Numbered from the stretch's first letter, positions 9,612-19,347 are shown. The stretch is 64,000 bases of DNA from Cytophagaceae bacterium (GCA_027491195.1 JAIXWQ010000010.1:1-64000), one strand, 5' to 3'. The notes: a model not told the origin generated them from the letters alone. Numbers and translations are program-made.

Positions 9612-9618
9612 TAAACCT

Positions 9619-12600
9619 ATGAAACGATTTTTACTTTATTCCTGCACTGCATTCGCCCTTTTTTCGTGTTCTAAACAAGGAAAAGATGATACCTTCAAAA
9701 TTATTTATGAGGATCAAGCCAAAGTCGTTGAAAATGCAAAAGCCATTAAAGACAAGCAGCCAATTAAATTAATTAATGGCCTAAAAATTGATTTATGGGC
9801 ATCTGATTCCTTATTACAAGATCCGGTGGCAATAGCAGTAGATGACAAAGGGGCCATATTCGTCAATAGCACGAACCGAAACAAAGCATCTGAATTTGAT
9901 ATTCGCGGGCACCGAGACTGGATGACAGAGTCGATTGGTTTTCAAACAGTGGAAGACCGCCGTGCCTTTTTAAGACGCACTTTTGCACCCGAAAACTCAG
10001 CTAAAAACACCTGGCTTCCAGACATGAATGGGGATGGATCTCACGATTGGTTGGATTTGAAAGTGGAAAAAGAGGAGATCTATAAGGTGGAAGATTTGAA
10101 TGGCGATGGATATGCCGATCAATCAACCCGCGTTTTCCATGGTTTCAATGAGGAAATAACAGACGTTGCTGGTGGACTATTAGTCCGTAAGAAAGATGCA
10201 TTCGTGGCTATTGGACCCGATTTGATGCGTTTAAAGCACAATAATGGGCAATGGAAAAACCCGGAATCTATCTCGACTGGGTATGCCGTTCACATTGGTT
10301 TTGGGGGACACGGGATGTCTGGATTGACCGAAGGCCCGGATGGTAAAATATACTGGCAGATTGGAGATATAGGTGCAAATATCACCGCAAAAGATGGTAA
10401 AAAATACAAGAATCCTAATTCAGGAGTGATTGTAAGATCGAATCCAGATGGTTCTGAGTTTGAAGTCTATGCTAGTGGTTTACGCAATACGCACGAATTT
10501 GTATTTGATAATTATGGCAACTTAATCAGCTCCGATAATGATGGGGATCATCCAGGTGAAAGTGAGCGTTTAGTGCACGTAGTGGAAGGTTCTGATGCCG
10601 GATGGCGTTCGAATTGGCAATATGGTAAGTATACAGATCCGAGAAACAACTCCTATAAGGTTTGGATGGATGAAAAATTATATGTGCCTCGCTGGGAAGG
10701 TCAGGCAGCCTATATCATTCCTCCGATTCGCAATTTCCACAATGGACCTACGGGAATGCTTTGGAATCCTGGAACCGCTTTAGGAAAGCGCTGGACGAAT
10801 AAATTCTTCTTGGTTGAGTTCGTGGGTAATGCGAATAATTCCCACATTTGGTCATTTGACTTAAAGCCCAAAGGTGCTTCTTTCGACTTTAAATCAGAAG
10901 AAGATGTGGTGAGTGGAATTTTGCCCACAGGGATTCGTTTTGGTCCTGAAGGGGCTTTGTATGCCTCCGACTGGATTTTCGGATGGGATACAAAGAACTA
11001 CGGTCGCATCTGGAAAATAGATGTGAACGAAAAGGAAAATGATTTAAAGGCAGAACGTGAGCAAACGAAAAAATACATTCAACAAGATTATTCGAAGCAG
11101 AGTTTGACGCAGCTTTATGACTTATTGTTTTATGCAGATCAACGCATTCGCTTAAAAGCACAATATGAATTAGCCGAAAGAAAAGCGGCAGACATTTTTG
11201 TGAAAGCGGTACAACAGAAAGAGAACCAATTAGCCCGCGTTCATGGCATCTGGGGATTAGGTCAATTGAAGGCTGCGAAAGCGATTTCACCGCTATTGAC
11301 TGATTCAGATGAGGAAATTATAGCCCAATCATTAAAGGTATTAGGCGATCTGTATGATGCCTCAGCAGAAGCGCAAATGATTCCTTTGATTGCCTCATCT
11401 AATCCGAGAGTAGCCTTCTTTGCAGCACAGGCTTTAGGTCGTGTTAAATCAGAGCAAGCCATTCCTGCTTTATTGAAGCAAATTGAAAAGAATGCAGATC
11501 AAGATTTATATATCCGTCATGCCGCAGTTTTAGCGCTTTCCAGAATCGGACAAGCAGAACCAATGCTTGCTTTACAAAATTCACCTAATCGCTCTTTGCG
11601 TATCGCTGCAGTGCTTGTTTTAAGAAGATTGGCACATCCAGGAATTCAAGCATTCTTAGGGGATAAAGATGAATACATCGTTGCAGAAGCCGCAAGAGCA
11701 ATTAACGACGATGAGTCTATTCCGGCAGCTTTACCAGCCTTAGCTGCTACTCTAGGCAATACTAATTTAAAAGAGGAAGCCATCATCAGAAGAGCCATCA
11801 ATGCTTGTTTACGAGTGGGTACTGCGAAGGAAATTGATTTATTAATTGCCTATGCGGAGAGAAATGGTATTTCAGAGGAGTTGAGGGCTGAAGCCATCGC
11901 GACTTTAGGATCTTGGGCAAACCCTTCAGTTATGGATCGAGTGGATGGTCGCCACCGCGGTGTGTTGGATCGTAATCCCACGGATGTTATCGCTCGAATT
12001 CAAAATAAAATCCCCGCATTTTTAGCCTCTGAAAATCCAGATGTATTAATCGCAACGGCTAAGTTAATAGCCGAATTGCAATTGAAAGATTTTGCAGAAA
12101 CAGAGATCACGCTATTCCAACAGCATATCAATTCGAAGGTGAGAGCTGCATTTTTGAGTTCTTTGGCCGCATTAAACTCTCCTAAACTTGCTACTATTCT
12201 AGAAACAGGTATGAATGACACAAGTAAAGTGGTTCGCGGAATTGCGCTGAGTAACTTAAATAAAATTGAATTAGGGGCAAAAGAATTGCCTGCTATTACA
12301 AAACCGATTTTTGAGAAGGGTTCACAGTCGGAACAACAAGCTTTATTGCAGAGTATGGCGAAGATGAAGCCGGCCAATACTTCCGCCATCTTATCCGAAT
12401 TAATCGATAAAATGGTCGACAATAAATTACCTACCGGGATTAAATTAGACCTAATGGAGGCAGTGGAAGCGACTAATGAAGAAAAATTAGTGGCAAAATT
12501 AGATGCCTTAAAAGTCAAAGGTACTTTAACAGATGAATACAAGGAAGCCTTATATGGAGGATCTGTCACCGATGGCCGTATGATTTTCCAATACAATTCT

Positions 12601-12972
12601 ACCGTACAATGTGTCCGTTGCCACATCGTAGGAGGTGAGGGAACGATGGTAGGCCCTAACTTAAAGGGGGTAGCTTCTCGTTTAACTAGAGAACAATTAC
12701 TACAGGCTCTTATCGAACCGAGTGCACGTATTGCACCAGGTTATGGAAGCACAAATTTCGTTTTAACGGACGGGCAAGAGGTAACAGGGTCCATTATTTC
12801 AGAAACGGATGTTCTTGTGCAATTAAAGACAAATGATGCCGAGCCTTTGCGAATTCCGGTTTCACGAATAAAATCAAGAGAAAACCTTCCATCGGGAATG
12901 CCACCCATGGGAAGTTTGATGAGTAAAAGAGAAATCAGAGATGTGGTAGAATACCTGTCCTCTTTAAAATAA
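9619..12972 (+). CDS. Large lipoprotein: sugar-dehydrogenase-like propeller, HEAT repeats, heme-binding C-terminal domain
   Basis: About 1117 aa from the chosen ATG. An in-frame ATG at 9598 would add seven residues and overlap the upstream gene, but 9619 gives a clean lipoprotein signal with lipobox LFSC. An N-terminal PQQ-dehydrogenase-like beta-propeller (about 45-480) contains two DxNGDG calcium-loop motifs. Armadillo/HEAT-like helical repeats span about 500-960. The C terminus has a c-type heme site CVRCH (about 998-1002) followed by VGPNLKGV and a conserved module ending MPPMGSLMSKREIRDVVEYL. This is the membrane-bound dehydrogenase plus heme-binding architecture first seen in Planctomycetes/Verrucomicrobia. 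It probably oxidises carbohydrate in the periplasm or on the outer membrane, but the substrate is unknown. Confidence 0.8.
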   Translation: MKRFLLYSCTAFALFSCSKQGKDDTFKIIYEDQAKVVENAKAIKDKQPIKLINGLKIDLWASDSLLQDPVAIAVDDKGAIFVNSTNRNKASEFDIRGHRDWMTESIGFQTVEDRRAFLRRTFAPENSAKNTWLPDMNGDGSHDWLDLKVEKEEIYKVEDLNGDGYADQSTRVFHGFNEEITDVAGGLLVRKKDAFVAIGPDLMRLKHNNGQWKNPESISTGYAVHIGFGGHGMSGLTEGPDGKIYWQIGDIGANITAKDGKKYKNPNSGVIVRSNPDGSEFEVYASGLRNTHEFVFDNYGNLISSDNDGDHPGESERLVHVVEGSDAGWRSNWQYGKYTDPRNNSYKVWMDEKLYVPRWEGQAAYIIPPIRNFHNGPTGMLWNPGTALGKRWTNKFFLVEFVGNANNSHIWSFDLKPKGASFDFKSEEDVVSGILPTGIRFGPEGALYASDWIFGWDTKNYGRIWKIDVNEKENDLKAEREQTKKYIQQDYSKQSLTQLYDLLFYADQRIRLKAQYELAERKAADIFVKAVQQKENQLARVHGIWGLGQLKAAKAISPLLTDSDEEIIAQSLKVLGDLYDASAEAQMIPLIASSNPRVAFFAAQALGRVKSEQAIPALLKQIEKNADQDLYIRHAAVLALSRIGQAEPMLALQNSPNRSLRIAAVLVLRRLAHPGIQAFLGDKDEYIVAEAARAINDDESIPAALPALAATLGNTNLKEEAIIRRAINACLRVGTAKEIDLLIAYAERNGISEELRAEAIATLGSWANPSVMDRVDGRHRGVLDRNPTDVIARIQNKIPAFLASENPDVLIATAKLIAELQLKDFAETEITLFQQHINSKVRAAFLSSLAALNSPKLATILETGMNDTSKVVRGIALSNLNKIELGAKELPAITKPIFEKGSQSEQQALLQSMAKMKPANTSAILSELIDKMVDNKLPTGIKLDLMEAVEATNEEKLVAKLDALKVKGTLTDEYKEALYGGSVTDGRMIFQYNSTVQCVRCHIVGGEGTMVGPNLKGVASRLTREQLLQALIEPSARIAPGYGSTNFVLTDGQEVTGSIISETDVLVQLKTNDAEPLRIPVSRIKSRENLPSGMPPMGSLMSKREIRDVVEYLSSLK

Positions 12973-12975
12973 GTG

Positions 12976-12983
12976 TATATTTG
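12976..12983 (+). promoter_or_regulatory. Probable -7 element TATATTTG
   Basis: Exact match to the Bacteroidota -7 consensus TAnnTTTG, only 5 bp before the ATG at 12989 and 3 bp after the upstream stop. No good -33 TTTG is visible at the expected distance, so strength is uncertain. Transcription would begin at or next to the start codon, giving a leaderless mRNA. Confidence 0.5.
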
Positions 12984-12988
12984 CATTA

Positions 12989-13336
12989 ATGAAGCTAAAT
13001 AAAGTATACATATTGTTCATCTCGCTGTTGTTTTTGACGTCCATGGCGTCAAAGCTTCAAGTAGATGGTGTACAGGCTTCCATACAGAAAGATCAATCAC
13101 AACATTTCCATAAAGCCGAGTCAGCTGATTTCGGTTTTATGGATTTTTTATTTGAAGAAGATACTACGGAGAACGAGGAAGATAATTTATTCTCTCCTTT
13201 TACGTTCTCTCCATTTTCTTCACTCTTTAGTAAATCAGCTGTTGAGCTAACATTAAACAGCGCATTCCGTCAGAAAAAAGCATTCGCTTTTTCGCATTCA
13301 CCACTTTATTTGATTTTCAGGAACATTAGGCTGTAG
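12989..13336 (+). CDS. Small secreted protein of unknown function
   Basis: 115 aa that I do not recognise. It starts with a signal peptide or N-terminal membrane anchor (residues 3-20), continues with an acidic segment rich in Asp and Glu (about 48-66, FLFEEDTTENEEDN) followed by a Phe/Ser-rich stretch, and ends in a basic-hydrophobic tail HSPLYLIFRNIRL. It has its own promoter-like element and stands 71 bp ahead of dabA on the same strand. It could be a module partner or an unrelated small exported protein. Coding status is supported by the signal peptide, the promoter and the lack of any competing frame. Confidence 0.6.
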   Translation: MKLNKVYILFISLLFLTSMASKLQVDGVQASIQKDQSQHFHKAESADFGFMDFLFEEDTTENEEDNLFSPFTFSPFSSLFSKSAVELTLNSAFRQKKAFAFSHSPLYLIFRNIRL

Positions 13337-13340
13337 AATA

Positions 13341-13354
13341 AATCGAATTCGATT
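13341..13354. promoter_or_regulatory. 14-bp perfect palindrome upstream of dabA
   Basis: AATCGAATTCGATT is a perfect dyad placed 53 bp before the dabA ATG and 4 bp after the stop of the small protein gene. Its symmetry and position fit a regulator operator, but no regulator gene is adjacent and a chance palindrome cannot be excluded. Confidence 0.35.
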
Positions 13355-13407
13355 CGGTCAATTCTTTTATTCAATCAGCCTATCAATTGTTTTTTGAACA
13401 TCAAATT

Positions 13408-15891
13408 ATGCGTACATCAAATTTTGATGAGCACAAAGTGATTCATGAATTGAAACACTTTTTGCCTGCACAAGCCCCATTAATGGACTTTGTGCACCAC
13501 AATACATTACATGCGTTTCAGAATCTTTCCTTTCACGAAGCGCTTGCGACTGCCCACGTTAAACTAGGTTACCAAGTCTATTTTCCTTTAGAAACCTTTC
13601 GCGATTTATTCGCAGAGGGACGTATTTCTGAGGCTATTTTAGAACGCACTTTAGCAGAAAAAAAAGGAGATGTAGAAACCTGGAAAGGAAAATTGCTCTA
13701 TGGCGCCTATTCCACTATTGAAACTGGACGAGTAGGAGCCTTAAGGGGAATTTGGAAATCAACTTATGGAATAGACCTAGATTCCTTAGTACATCCTACC
13801 TTATTTCGTGTCATCGGAAGCTTTCTAGATCAAGGTATCTCTATTTGGAATTTTCCATTAGAAGGTAAATCCTTTTTAGAAGCAATTCGGAGTCTAGAAA
13901 AAAACAGTTTTACTAGTCTATTCTATCAGAAAGAGACTAGAATATTGATCCAAGATCCAAGTTTGAGCATTACTACTTTGCTAGAAAAATTGGTAGGAGA
14001 TAAGGACTCCTTGTATGAGCAATATTTGTATGATCAACAATTCTCGCATCAAGGATGGTCAGGAATGGTTTCCACGGTGGAAGATTTACCACAAAGCCTG
14101 TTAGATACACGGATTATAAAATTGGACGATTTCATCCTATTTGAATTGCTGCTTGAGTACGATGCATTGAACTATAAATTAGGTCAATCGTGGGCTCCGG
14201 TGGGAAATTTTATCACAGATGAAATTATACCGCTACATGACCCCATAGTGTATTCAGAAAAGATGGATGTGCTAAGTTTATGGCAAGAGGCGTTCGAATG
14301 GTCCTATTATGATCAGGTTTTGAAAGGGCTACAGATGGAAAAAATCGATTCAATAAAGCCGCATCAGAAGAGCTTTCAAGCTATGTTTTGCATCGACGAT
14401 CGAGAATGTTCGTTTAGACGGCATTTAGAGAATTTAGATCCGGCTTGCGAAACATTTGGAACACCTGGATTCTTTTCGGTGGAATTTTTCTATCAACCGG
14501 TGGGAGGTAAATTCTATACGAAACTTTGTCCGGCTCCTGTAACCCCCAAATACCTCATTAAAGAGGAGGGAAGTGAGAAAAAATTAGGTACAGATGTGCA
14601 TTTCTCGAAGCACAGCCATAATTTTTATACAGGTTGGTTGTTCAGCCAAACCATCGGTTTCTGGTCTGCCGCAAAACTCTTTGTTAGCCTTTTCAAGCCT
14701 TCCATGAGTCCAGCAACGGCATCCTCTTTGAAACATGTGGATAAATTCTCTACGATTCGGGTGGATTACCAAGCTATGGAGAATGGTCTTCAAATCGGGT
14801 TTCAGTTCGAGGAGATGGCCGTTAGAGTCGAAAGCCTATTAAAGAGCATTGGCCTAGTGGAAAATTTTGCCCCGATCGTTTATGTGATTGGACATGGGGC
14901 TAGTTCTGTAAACAACCCCCATTACGCGGCATATGATTGCGGAGCTTGTTCTGGTCGTGCTGGATCTGTAAATGCACGTGTGATCAGTCAAATGGCCAAT
15001 AAACGCGAAGTTAGAGCAATACTCAGAGAAAAAGGGATTCACATTCCGGAGAGCACCGTTTTTGTGGGAGGCTTACGGGATACAACCCGCGATGATGTCG
15101 TCTTTTATGACGAAGAAATTTCCTATGCGGACTACAAGATCATGCACGCAGATCACGTAAAATTATTTGCAAAGGCATTGGATAATAATGCCAAAGAACG
15201 GTCTAGGCGCTTCGAATCCATCGATACATCCGCAAAAGCAAGCGAGATTCATGAAAAAATCAGAACACGTTCGGTGTCTATTTTTGAGCCTCGTCCTGAA
15301 TTAAATCATGCGACGAATGCGCTTTGCATTGTAGGCAGAAGAGAATTATCGAAAGGCGTCTTCCTAGATCGCCGTTCCTTCTTAAATTCTTTTGACTACC
15401 GGGTAGATCCAGATGGGACGTTTTTATTCAACATTTTAAAAGCAGCAGCGCCTGTTTGCGGGGGTATCAACCTGGAATATTACTTCTCCCGCGTTGATGG
15501 CGAAAAACTGGGTGCAGGAACTAAATTACCTCATAATGTGATGGGACTTTTCGGGGTCGCAAACGGTATCGATGGAGATTTAAGACCTGGTTTACCTGCC
15601 CAAATGACCGAAGTACATGATCCAGTCCGGTTATTACTAATCGTCGAACACTTCCCAGAAGTGGTATTAAAAACGATTCAAAAAGCGGAGGAAACCTACG
15701 AATGGTTCATTAACGATTGGGTAAAACTCGTTTCCATTCATCCAGAAAGCAAAGAATTACAAGTATTTGAGGGAGGAAATTTTAGGCCCTATGAGCCACT
15801 AACGAAAGATATCCAGGAAATTGATCAGCTGGATACCTTAATAGCCTCTTCGCAGGAGAATTTTCCCGTTTATTTAATCCAACAAAATTAA
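13408..15891 (+). CDS. dabA: Inorganic carbon uptake subunit DabA (DUF2309)
   Basis: About 827 aa. DabA is the cytoplasmic, zinc-containing, beta-carbonic-anhydrase-like subunit of the DAB complex, which hydrates CO2 vectorially using the cation gradient through DabB. The four metal/active-site residues known from DabA are visible: Cys328 and Asp330 in CIDDRE, His496 in GHGASS and Cys511 in DCGAC. The His-to-Cys spacing of 15 residues equals that of the characterised protein. The ATG at 13408 was chosen over an upstream in-frame TTG at 13387. dabB begins 7 bp after the stop. No carbonic anhydrase or RuBisCO gene is in the window. Confidence 0.92.
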   Translation: MRTSNFDEHKVIHELKHFLPAQAPLMDFVHHNTLHAFQNLSFHEALATAHVKLGYQVYFPLETFRDLFAEGRISEAILERTLAEKKGDVETWKGKLLYGAYSTIETGRVGALRGIWKSTYGIDLDSLVHPTLFRVIGSFLDQGISIWNFPLEGKSFLEAIRSLEKNSFTSLFYQKETRILIQDPSLSITTLLEKLVGDKDSLYEQYLYDQQFSHQGWSGMVSTVEDLPQSLLDTRIIKLDDFILFELLLEYDALNYKLGQSWAPVGNFITDEIIPLHDPIVYSEKMDVLSLWQEAFEWSYYDQVLKGLQMEKIDSIKPHQKSFQAMFCIDDRECSFRRHLENLDPACETFGTPGFFSVEFFYQPVGGKFYTKLCPAPVTPKYLIKEEGSEKKLGTDVHFSKHSHNFYTGWLFSQTIGFWSAAKLFVSLFKPSMSPATASSLKHVDKFSTIRVDYQAMENGLQIGFQFEEMAVRVESLLKSIGLVENFAPIVYVIGHGASSVNNPHYAAYDCGACSGRAGSVNARVISQMANKREVRAILREKGIHIPESTVFVGGLRDTTRDDVVFYDEEISYADYKIMHADHVKLFAKALDNNAKERSRRFESIDTSAKASEIHEKIRTRSVSIFEPRPELNHATNALCIVGRRELSKGVFLDRRSFLNSFDYRVDPDGTFLFNILKAAAPVCGGINLEYYFSRVDGEKLGAGTKLPHNVMGLFGVANGIDGDLRPGLPAQMTEVHDPVRLLLIVEHFPEVVLKTIQKAEETYEWFINDWVKLVSIHPESKELQVFEGGNFRPYEPLTKDIQEIDQLDTLIASSQENFPVYLIQQN

Positions 15892-15898
15892 TATCGCC

Positions 15899-17764
15899 AT
15901 GAATTTAACCCTTCATTTATTTATCTGGGTGCCTATTTTCGGATTTTTGGTGAGCTTAATTTTACCAAAGAAGAACGAGACACTCATCTCCGTAACGGCA
16001 TTTTATACCTTGGCCATACAATTGAGTATCGCTGTCGTGTTTGTTGCCTATTGGATATTAACAGGATCGGAAACCATTCAAATAAAAGACCTTATTCTCT
16101 TCAAAAACGAAGAATATGTCTTCCAAATTGATTTCCTTTTTGATAAAATCACCGCTGTCTATTTGCTAGTGGGAGCCCTGTTGACATTTATGGTCACGCT
16201 ATATTCCCGTTATTACTTACACCGGGAAGCAGGATACAAGCGCTTTTTCAATACTACCTTATTCTTTTATGTAGGGTATTGTTTAACGACCTTATCAGGC
16301 AATTTAGAGACTCTTTTCATCGGCTGGGAAATACTCGGAATTTCATCGTTTCTACTCATTTCATTCTACAGAGAGCGCTATTTACCAGTAAAAAATGCAG
16401 TAAAAGTTTTCTCCATTTACCGGATTGGGGACGTGGGAATTATTTTAGCTATGTGGGCGAGTCACCATTTGTGGGGACAAAACATCACGTTTTTCCAGTT
16501 AAACAATGCTGAATTAGTGCATGAGCATTTGCAAACGCATAGTATGATTGGGGTATTTATTTCTTTGATGTTCTTACTTTCAGCGACGGCAAAATCAGCT
16601 CAATTACCCTTCTCCTCTTGGTTGCCAAGGGCAATGGAAGGGCCTACGCCATCTTCTGCCATTTTCTATGGATCCTTATCGGTGCATATTGGGGTATTTT
16701 TACTGTTACGCACCTTTCCTTTTTGGGAAAATCAAGTTTCAGTTCGCATCCTTATCGCTGGAATAGGCCTTTTATCGGCTTTAGTCGCGACAGGAATTGC
16801 CCGCGTGCAATCATCTGTTAAAAGCCAAATCGCTTATGCCTCCATCGCCCAGATTGGGTTGATATTTATTGAGGTATCCTTAGGTTTTGAGAAATTGGCT
16901 TTGTTTCATTTTGCCGGTAATGCCTTTTTAAGAACCTATCAACTGTTGGTTTCACCTTCCATAGTGAGCTATTTGATTAGAGAACAATTCTATCATTTCG
17001 AGCCTAGGGCTAATTCCATTGAAGGTTTTTTACCCCAAAAACTACGCAATACGCTCTATGTACTTTGTTTGAAGGAGTGGAATCTGGATTCGATGTTATA
17101 TCAATACCTATGGAATCCGATGAAATGGGCAGGAAATCACTTGAATTTCTTGAATGGAAAACGGATGATGGCTTATTTTGTACCTGCATTTGGCGTCAGT
17201 TATTACCTGATTAATCAAAACCAATTGAGCGAGCAGACTCGGCATTGGCTTTCCCTTATTTTCGCAGGAATCGGATTGGTTTTAGTCTTTAAATCCTTTA
17301 CTCAACGTAGAAGTATTCGGTTGAGTTGGATTTTAGTCATAATGAATCATTTCTGGATTGCCTTGGCCATTTCCTTAAATGAGAAATTTGATTCCTTCGA
17401 GTCAGTGCTCTATTTAAGTGGAATTATGGTTGCGGGTTTGATTGGATACCTCTGCTTACAGCGATTGTTCCAGCAAGAGGGTAAAATGACCTTACATCGT
17501 TTCCAAGGATTATCAAAAAGTCATCCTAAAATTGCGCTAATCTTCTTATTAGCGTGCTTAGGTCTCACCGGTTTTCCGATTACGCCTACCTTCATTGGAG
17601 AGGATTTGATTTTCTCTCACATCCATGAGGATCAATTTTTACTTGCAGGAATCGTATCCTTAAGCTTCATCCTCGATGGGCTAGCCGTGATACGTATTTA
17701 TGCCCGCATTTTTATGGGTCCTAATTATAGAACCCATGCTGAATTTTCTAACAGATATTTCTAA
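15899..17764 (+). CDS. dabB: DabB, NuoL-like membrane subunit of the inorganic carbon pump
   Basis: 621-aa polytopic membrane protein of the proton-conducting antiporter-like family (NuoL/MrpA relatives). The central block GWEILGISSFLLISFYRER and later SATAKSAQLPFSSWLPRAMEGPTPSSAIFYGSLSVH (key residues Glu, Lys and His in helices) is diagnostic. Together with the preceding dabA it forms the DAB pair rather than part of respiratory complex I, as no other nuo gene is near. Expected role: cation translocation coupled to CO2 hydration by DabA. It is longer than many DabB proteins, with extra C-terminal helices. It ends 8 bp before sulP. Confidence 0.88.
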   Translation: MNLTLHLFIWVPIFGFLVSLILPKKNETLISVTAFYTLAIQLSIAVVFVAYWILTGSETIQIKDLILFKNEEYVFQIDFLFDKITAVYLLVGALLTFMVTLYSRYYLHREAGYKRFFNTTLFFYVGYCLTTLSGNLETLFIGWEILGISSFLLISFYRERYLPVKNAVKVFSIYRIGDVGIILAMWASHHLWGQNITFFQLNNAELVHEHLQTHSMIGVFISLMFLLSATAKSAQLPFSSWLPRAMEGPTPSSAIFYGSLSVHIGVFLLLRTFPFWENQVSVRILIAGIGLLSALVATGIARVQSSVKSQIAYASIAQIGLIFIEVSLGFEKLALFHFAGNAFLRTYQLLVSPSIVSYLIREQFYHFEPRANSIEGFLPQKLRNTLYVLCLKEWNLDSMLYQYLWNPMKWAGNHLNFLNGKRMMAYFVPAFGVSYYLINQNQLSEQTRHWLSLIFAGIGLVLVFKSFTQRRSIRLSWILVIMNHFWIALAISLNEKFDSFESVLYLSGIMVAGLIGYLCLQRLFQQEGKMTLHRFQGLSKSHPKIALIFLLACLGLTGFPITPTFIGEDLIFSHIHEDQFLLAGIVSLSFILDGLAVIRIYARIFMGPNYRTHAEFSNRYF

Positions 17765-17772
17765 AAAAGAAT

Positions 17773-19347
17773 ATGAAAAATACACCTAAAGACGGCTTAG
17801 CCGGATTAAAAGAAAACGTTGCATCAGATGCAGCCTCAGGATTTATTGTTTTTTTACTAGCCTTACCTTTAAGTTTAGGTATTGCCAAAGCCTCGGATTT
17901 TCCACCCATCATGGGATTATTAACTGCTATCGTGGGCGGTATCGTAGTTAGCTTATTTAGTGGATCTAGATTAACCATAAAAGGACCTGCGGCCGGATTA
18001 ATCGTCATTGTAGCCGGTGCCGTGGCTGAATTCGGTGGGGGAGAACAGGGCTGGCATTTAGCATTAGGTGCGATGGTGATTGCCGGTTTAGTCCAAATCC
18101 TTTTTGGCGTTTTCAAACTCGGAAAACTAATGGATTTCTTCCCTTTATCTGCGGTTCATGGCATGCTGGCAGCAATCGGATTAATCATTATTGGGAAGCA
18201 AATTCCTGTATTTTTAGATGTAAATCCCCTCTTAGCAAAAGGGAAAGAACCGCTAGAATTATTTGCGTCAATCCCTGAATTTATAGCGAATTGGGATCCC
18301 AAGGCAACTTTAATCGGAACTATCAGTTTAATCATCATGATGAGTTGGCCTTATATCAAGAACCCCATCATCAAAAAAGTGCCGGCACCGCTAGTCGTTT
18401 TGGCCATTGCCATCCCAGCTGAATTGTTGATGAATTTCCAGACAACAGAACCGGCTTATGCCTTAGTGCACATTGGAAATTTAGTGGACAACATTAAATT
18501 CAATGCCTCATTTGAGGGTTTCGCACAAACGGGAGTATTTATCAAATTTGTCATCATGTTCGCGCTTGTAGGTTCTTTGGAATCGCTTTTGACGGTAAAA
18601 GCCATGGATATGCTCGATCCATTCAAACGTAAATCTGATGCGAACAAAGATTTGATTGCAACTGGGATTGGAAATACCTTAGTGGCCTTTTTAGGCGGCT
18701 TACCGATGATTTCAGAAGTAGCTCGTTCTTCCGCTAATATTGCGAATGGGGCCAAAACCCGATGGGCTAACTTCTTCCACGGTTTCTTTATCCTTATTTT
18801 CGTGTTATTAGCGGCTCATTTAATTGAGTTAATTCCTAATACGGCTTTGGCAGCCATGTTAATCACCGTAGGTATTAAATTAACACACCCGAAAGAGTTT
18901 ATTCACACGTTTGAGAAGGGGAAGGAGCAATTATTAATCTTCCTGGTGACGATCATCTTTACGTTAGGGGTCGATTTATTAGTGGGTATTGGCGCCGGTA
19001 TTTTAACGGAAATACTCGTTAACTTATTAAATGGAAAGCCATTAAAAGCAATTTTTAGTGCTCCTACAGAGGTTTCCTTCACAGATAATGATTATTTAGT
19101 GGAGATCTCGGATGCTGCGGTTTTCACGAATTACCTGGGCATTAAACGCAAATTGGAAGCTATCCCGTCTGGATTCGATGTGACAATTGATCTTTCCAAA
19201 ACTAATCTCGTCGATCACTCCGTCATGGAAAACTTCGAACACTTTAAACATGATTATGAACGAGGAGGGGGATCTGTGACTTTGATTGGTCTAGATGCAC
19301 ACAAATCCTTATCCAAGCATAAGTCTTCCGCTATGAAACGGAAGTAG
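17773..19347 (+). CDS. SulP family anion transporter (probable bicarbonate/sulfate)
   Basis: 524 aa with the SulP membrane core of about 12-14 helices (ASGFIVFLLALPLSLGIAKASDFPP near residues 21-45; GGLPMISEVARSSANIANGAKT in the middle) and a C-terminal STAS domain (about 425-510). SulP proteins carry sulfate, bicarbonate or other anions; the position 8 bp after dabB favours bicarbonate, as in BicA-like systems. That is inference from neighbourhood. Its TAG stop lies inside the first unit of a short repeat cluster, followed by two terminator-like hairpins. Confidence 0.85.
   Translation: MKNTPKDGLAGLKENVASDAASGFIVFLLALPLSLGIAKASDFPPIMGLLTAIVGGIVVSLFSGSRLTIKGPAAGLIVIVAGAVAEFGGGEQGWHLALGAMVIAGLVQILFGVFKLGKLMDFFPLSAVHGMLAAIGLIIIGKQIPVFLDVNPLLAKGKEPLELFASIPEFIANWDPKATLIGTISLIIMMSWPYIKNPIIKKVPAPLVVLAIAIPAELLMNFQTTEPAYALVHIGNLVDNIKFNASFEGFAQTGVFIKFVIMFALVGSLESLLTVKAMDMLDPFKRKSDANKDLIATGIGNTLVAFLGGLPMISEVARSSANIANGAKTRWANFFHGFFILIFVLLAAHLIELIPNTALAAMLITVGIKLTHPKEFIHTFEKGKEQLLIFLVTIIFTLGVDLLVGIGAGILTEILVNLLNGKPLKAIFSAPTEVSFTDNDYLVEISDAAVFTNYLGIKRKLEAIPSGFDVTIDLSKTNLVDHSVMENFEHFKHDYERGGGSVTLIGLDAHKSLSKHKSSAMKRK

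Noticed and set aside
12000-12626. Long antisense open frame (208 aa) opposite the HEAT-repeat lipoprotein
   Set aside because: No signal, domain or start context; composition mirrors the HEAT codons of the sense gene.
15899-17764. NADH dehydrogenase subunit 5 of complex I
   Set aside because: No other nuo gene nearby and dabA directly upstream; DabB is the better call.
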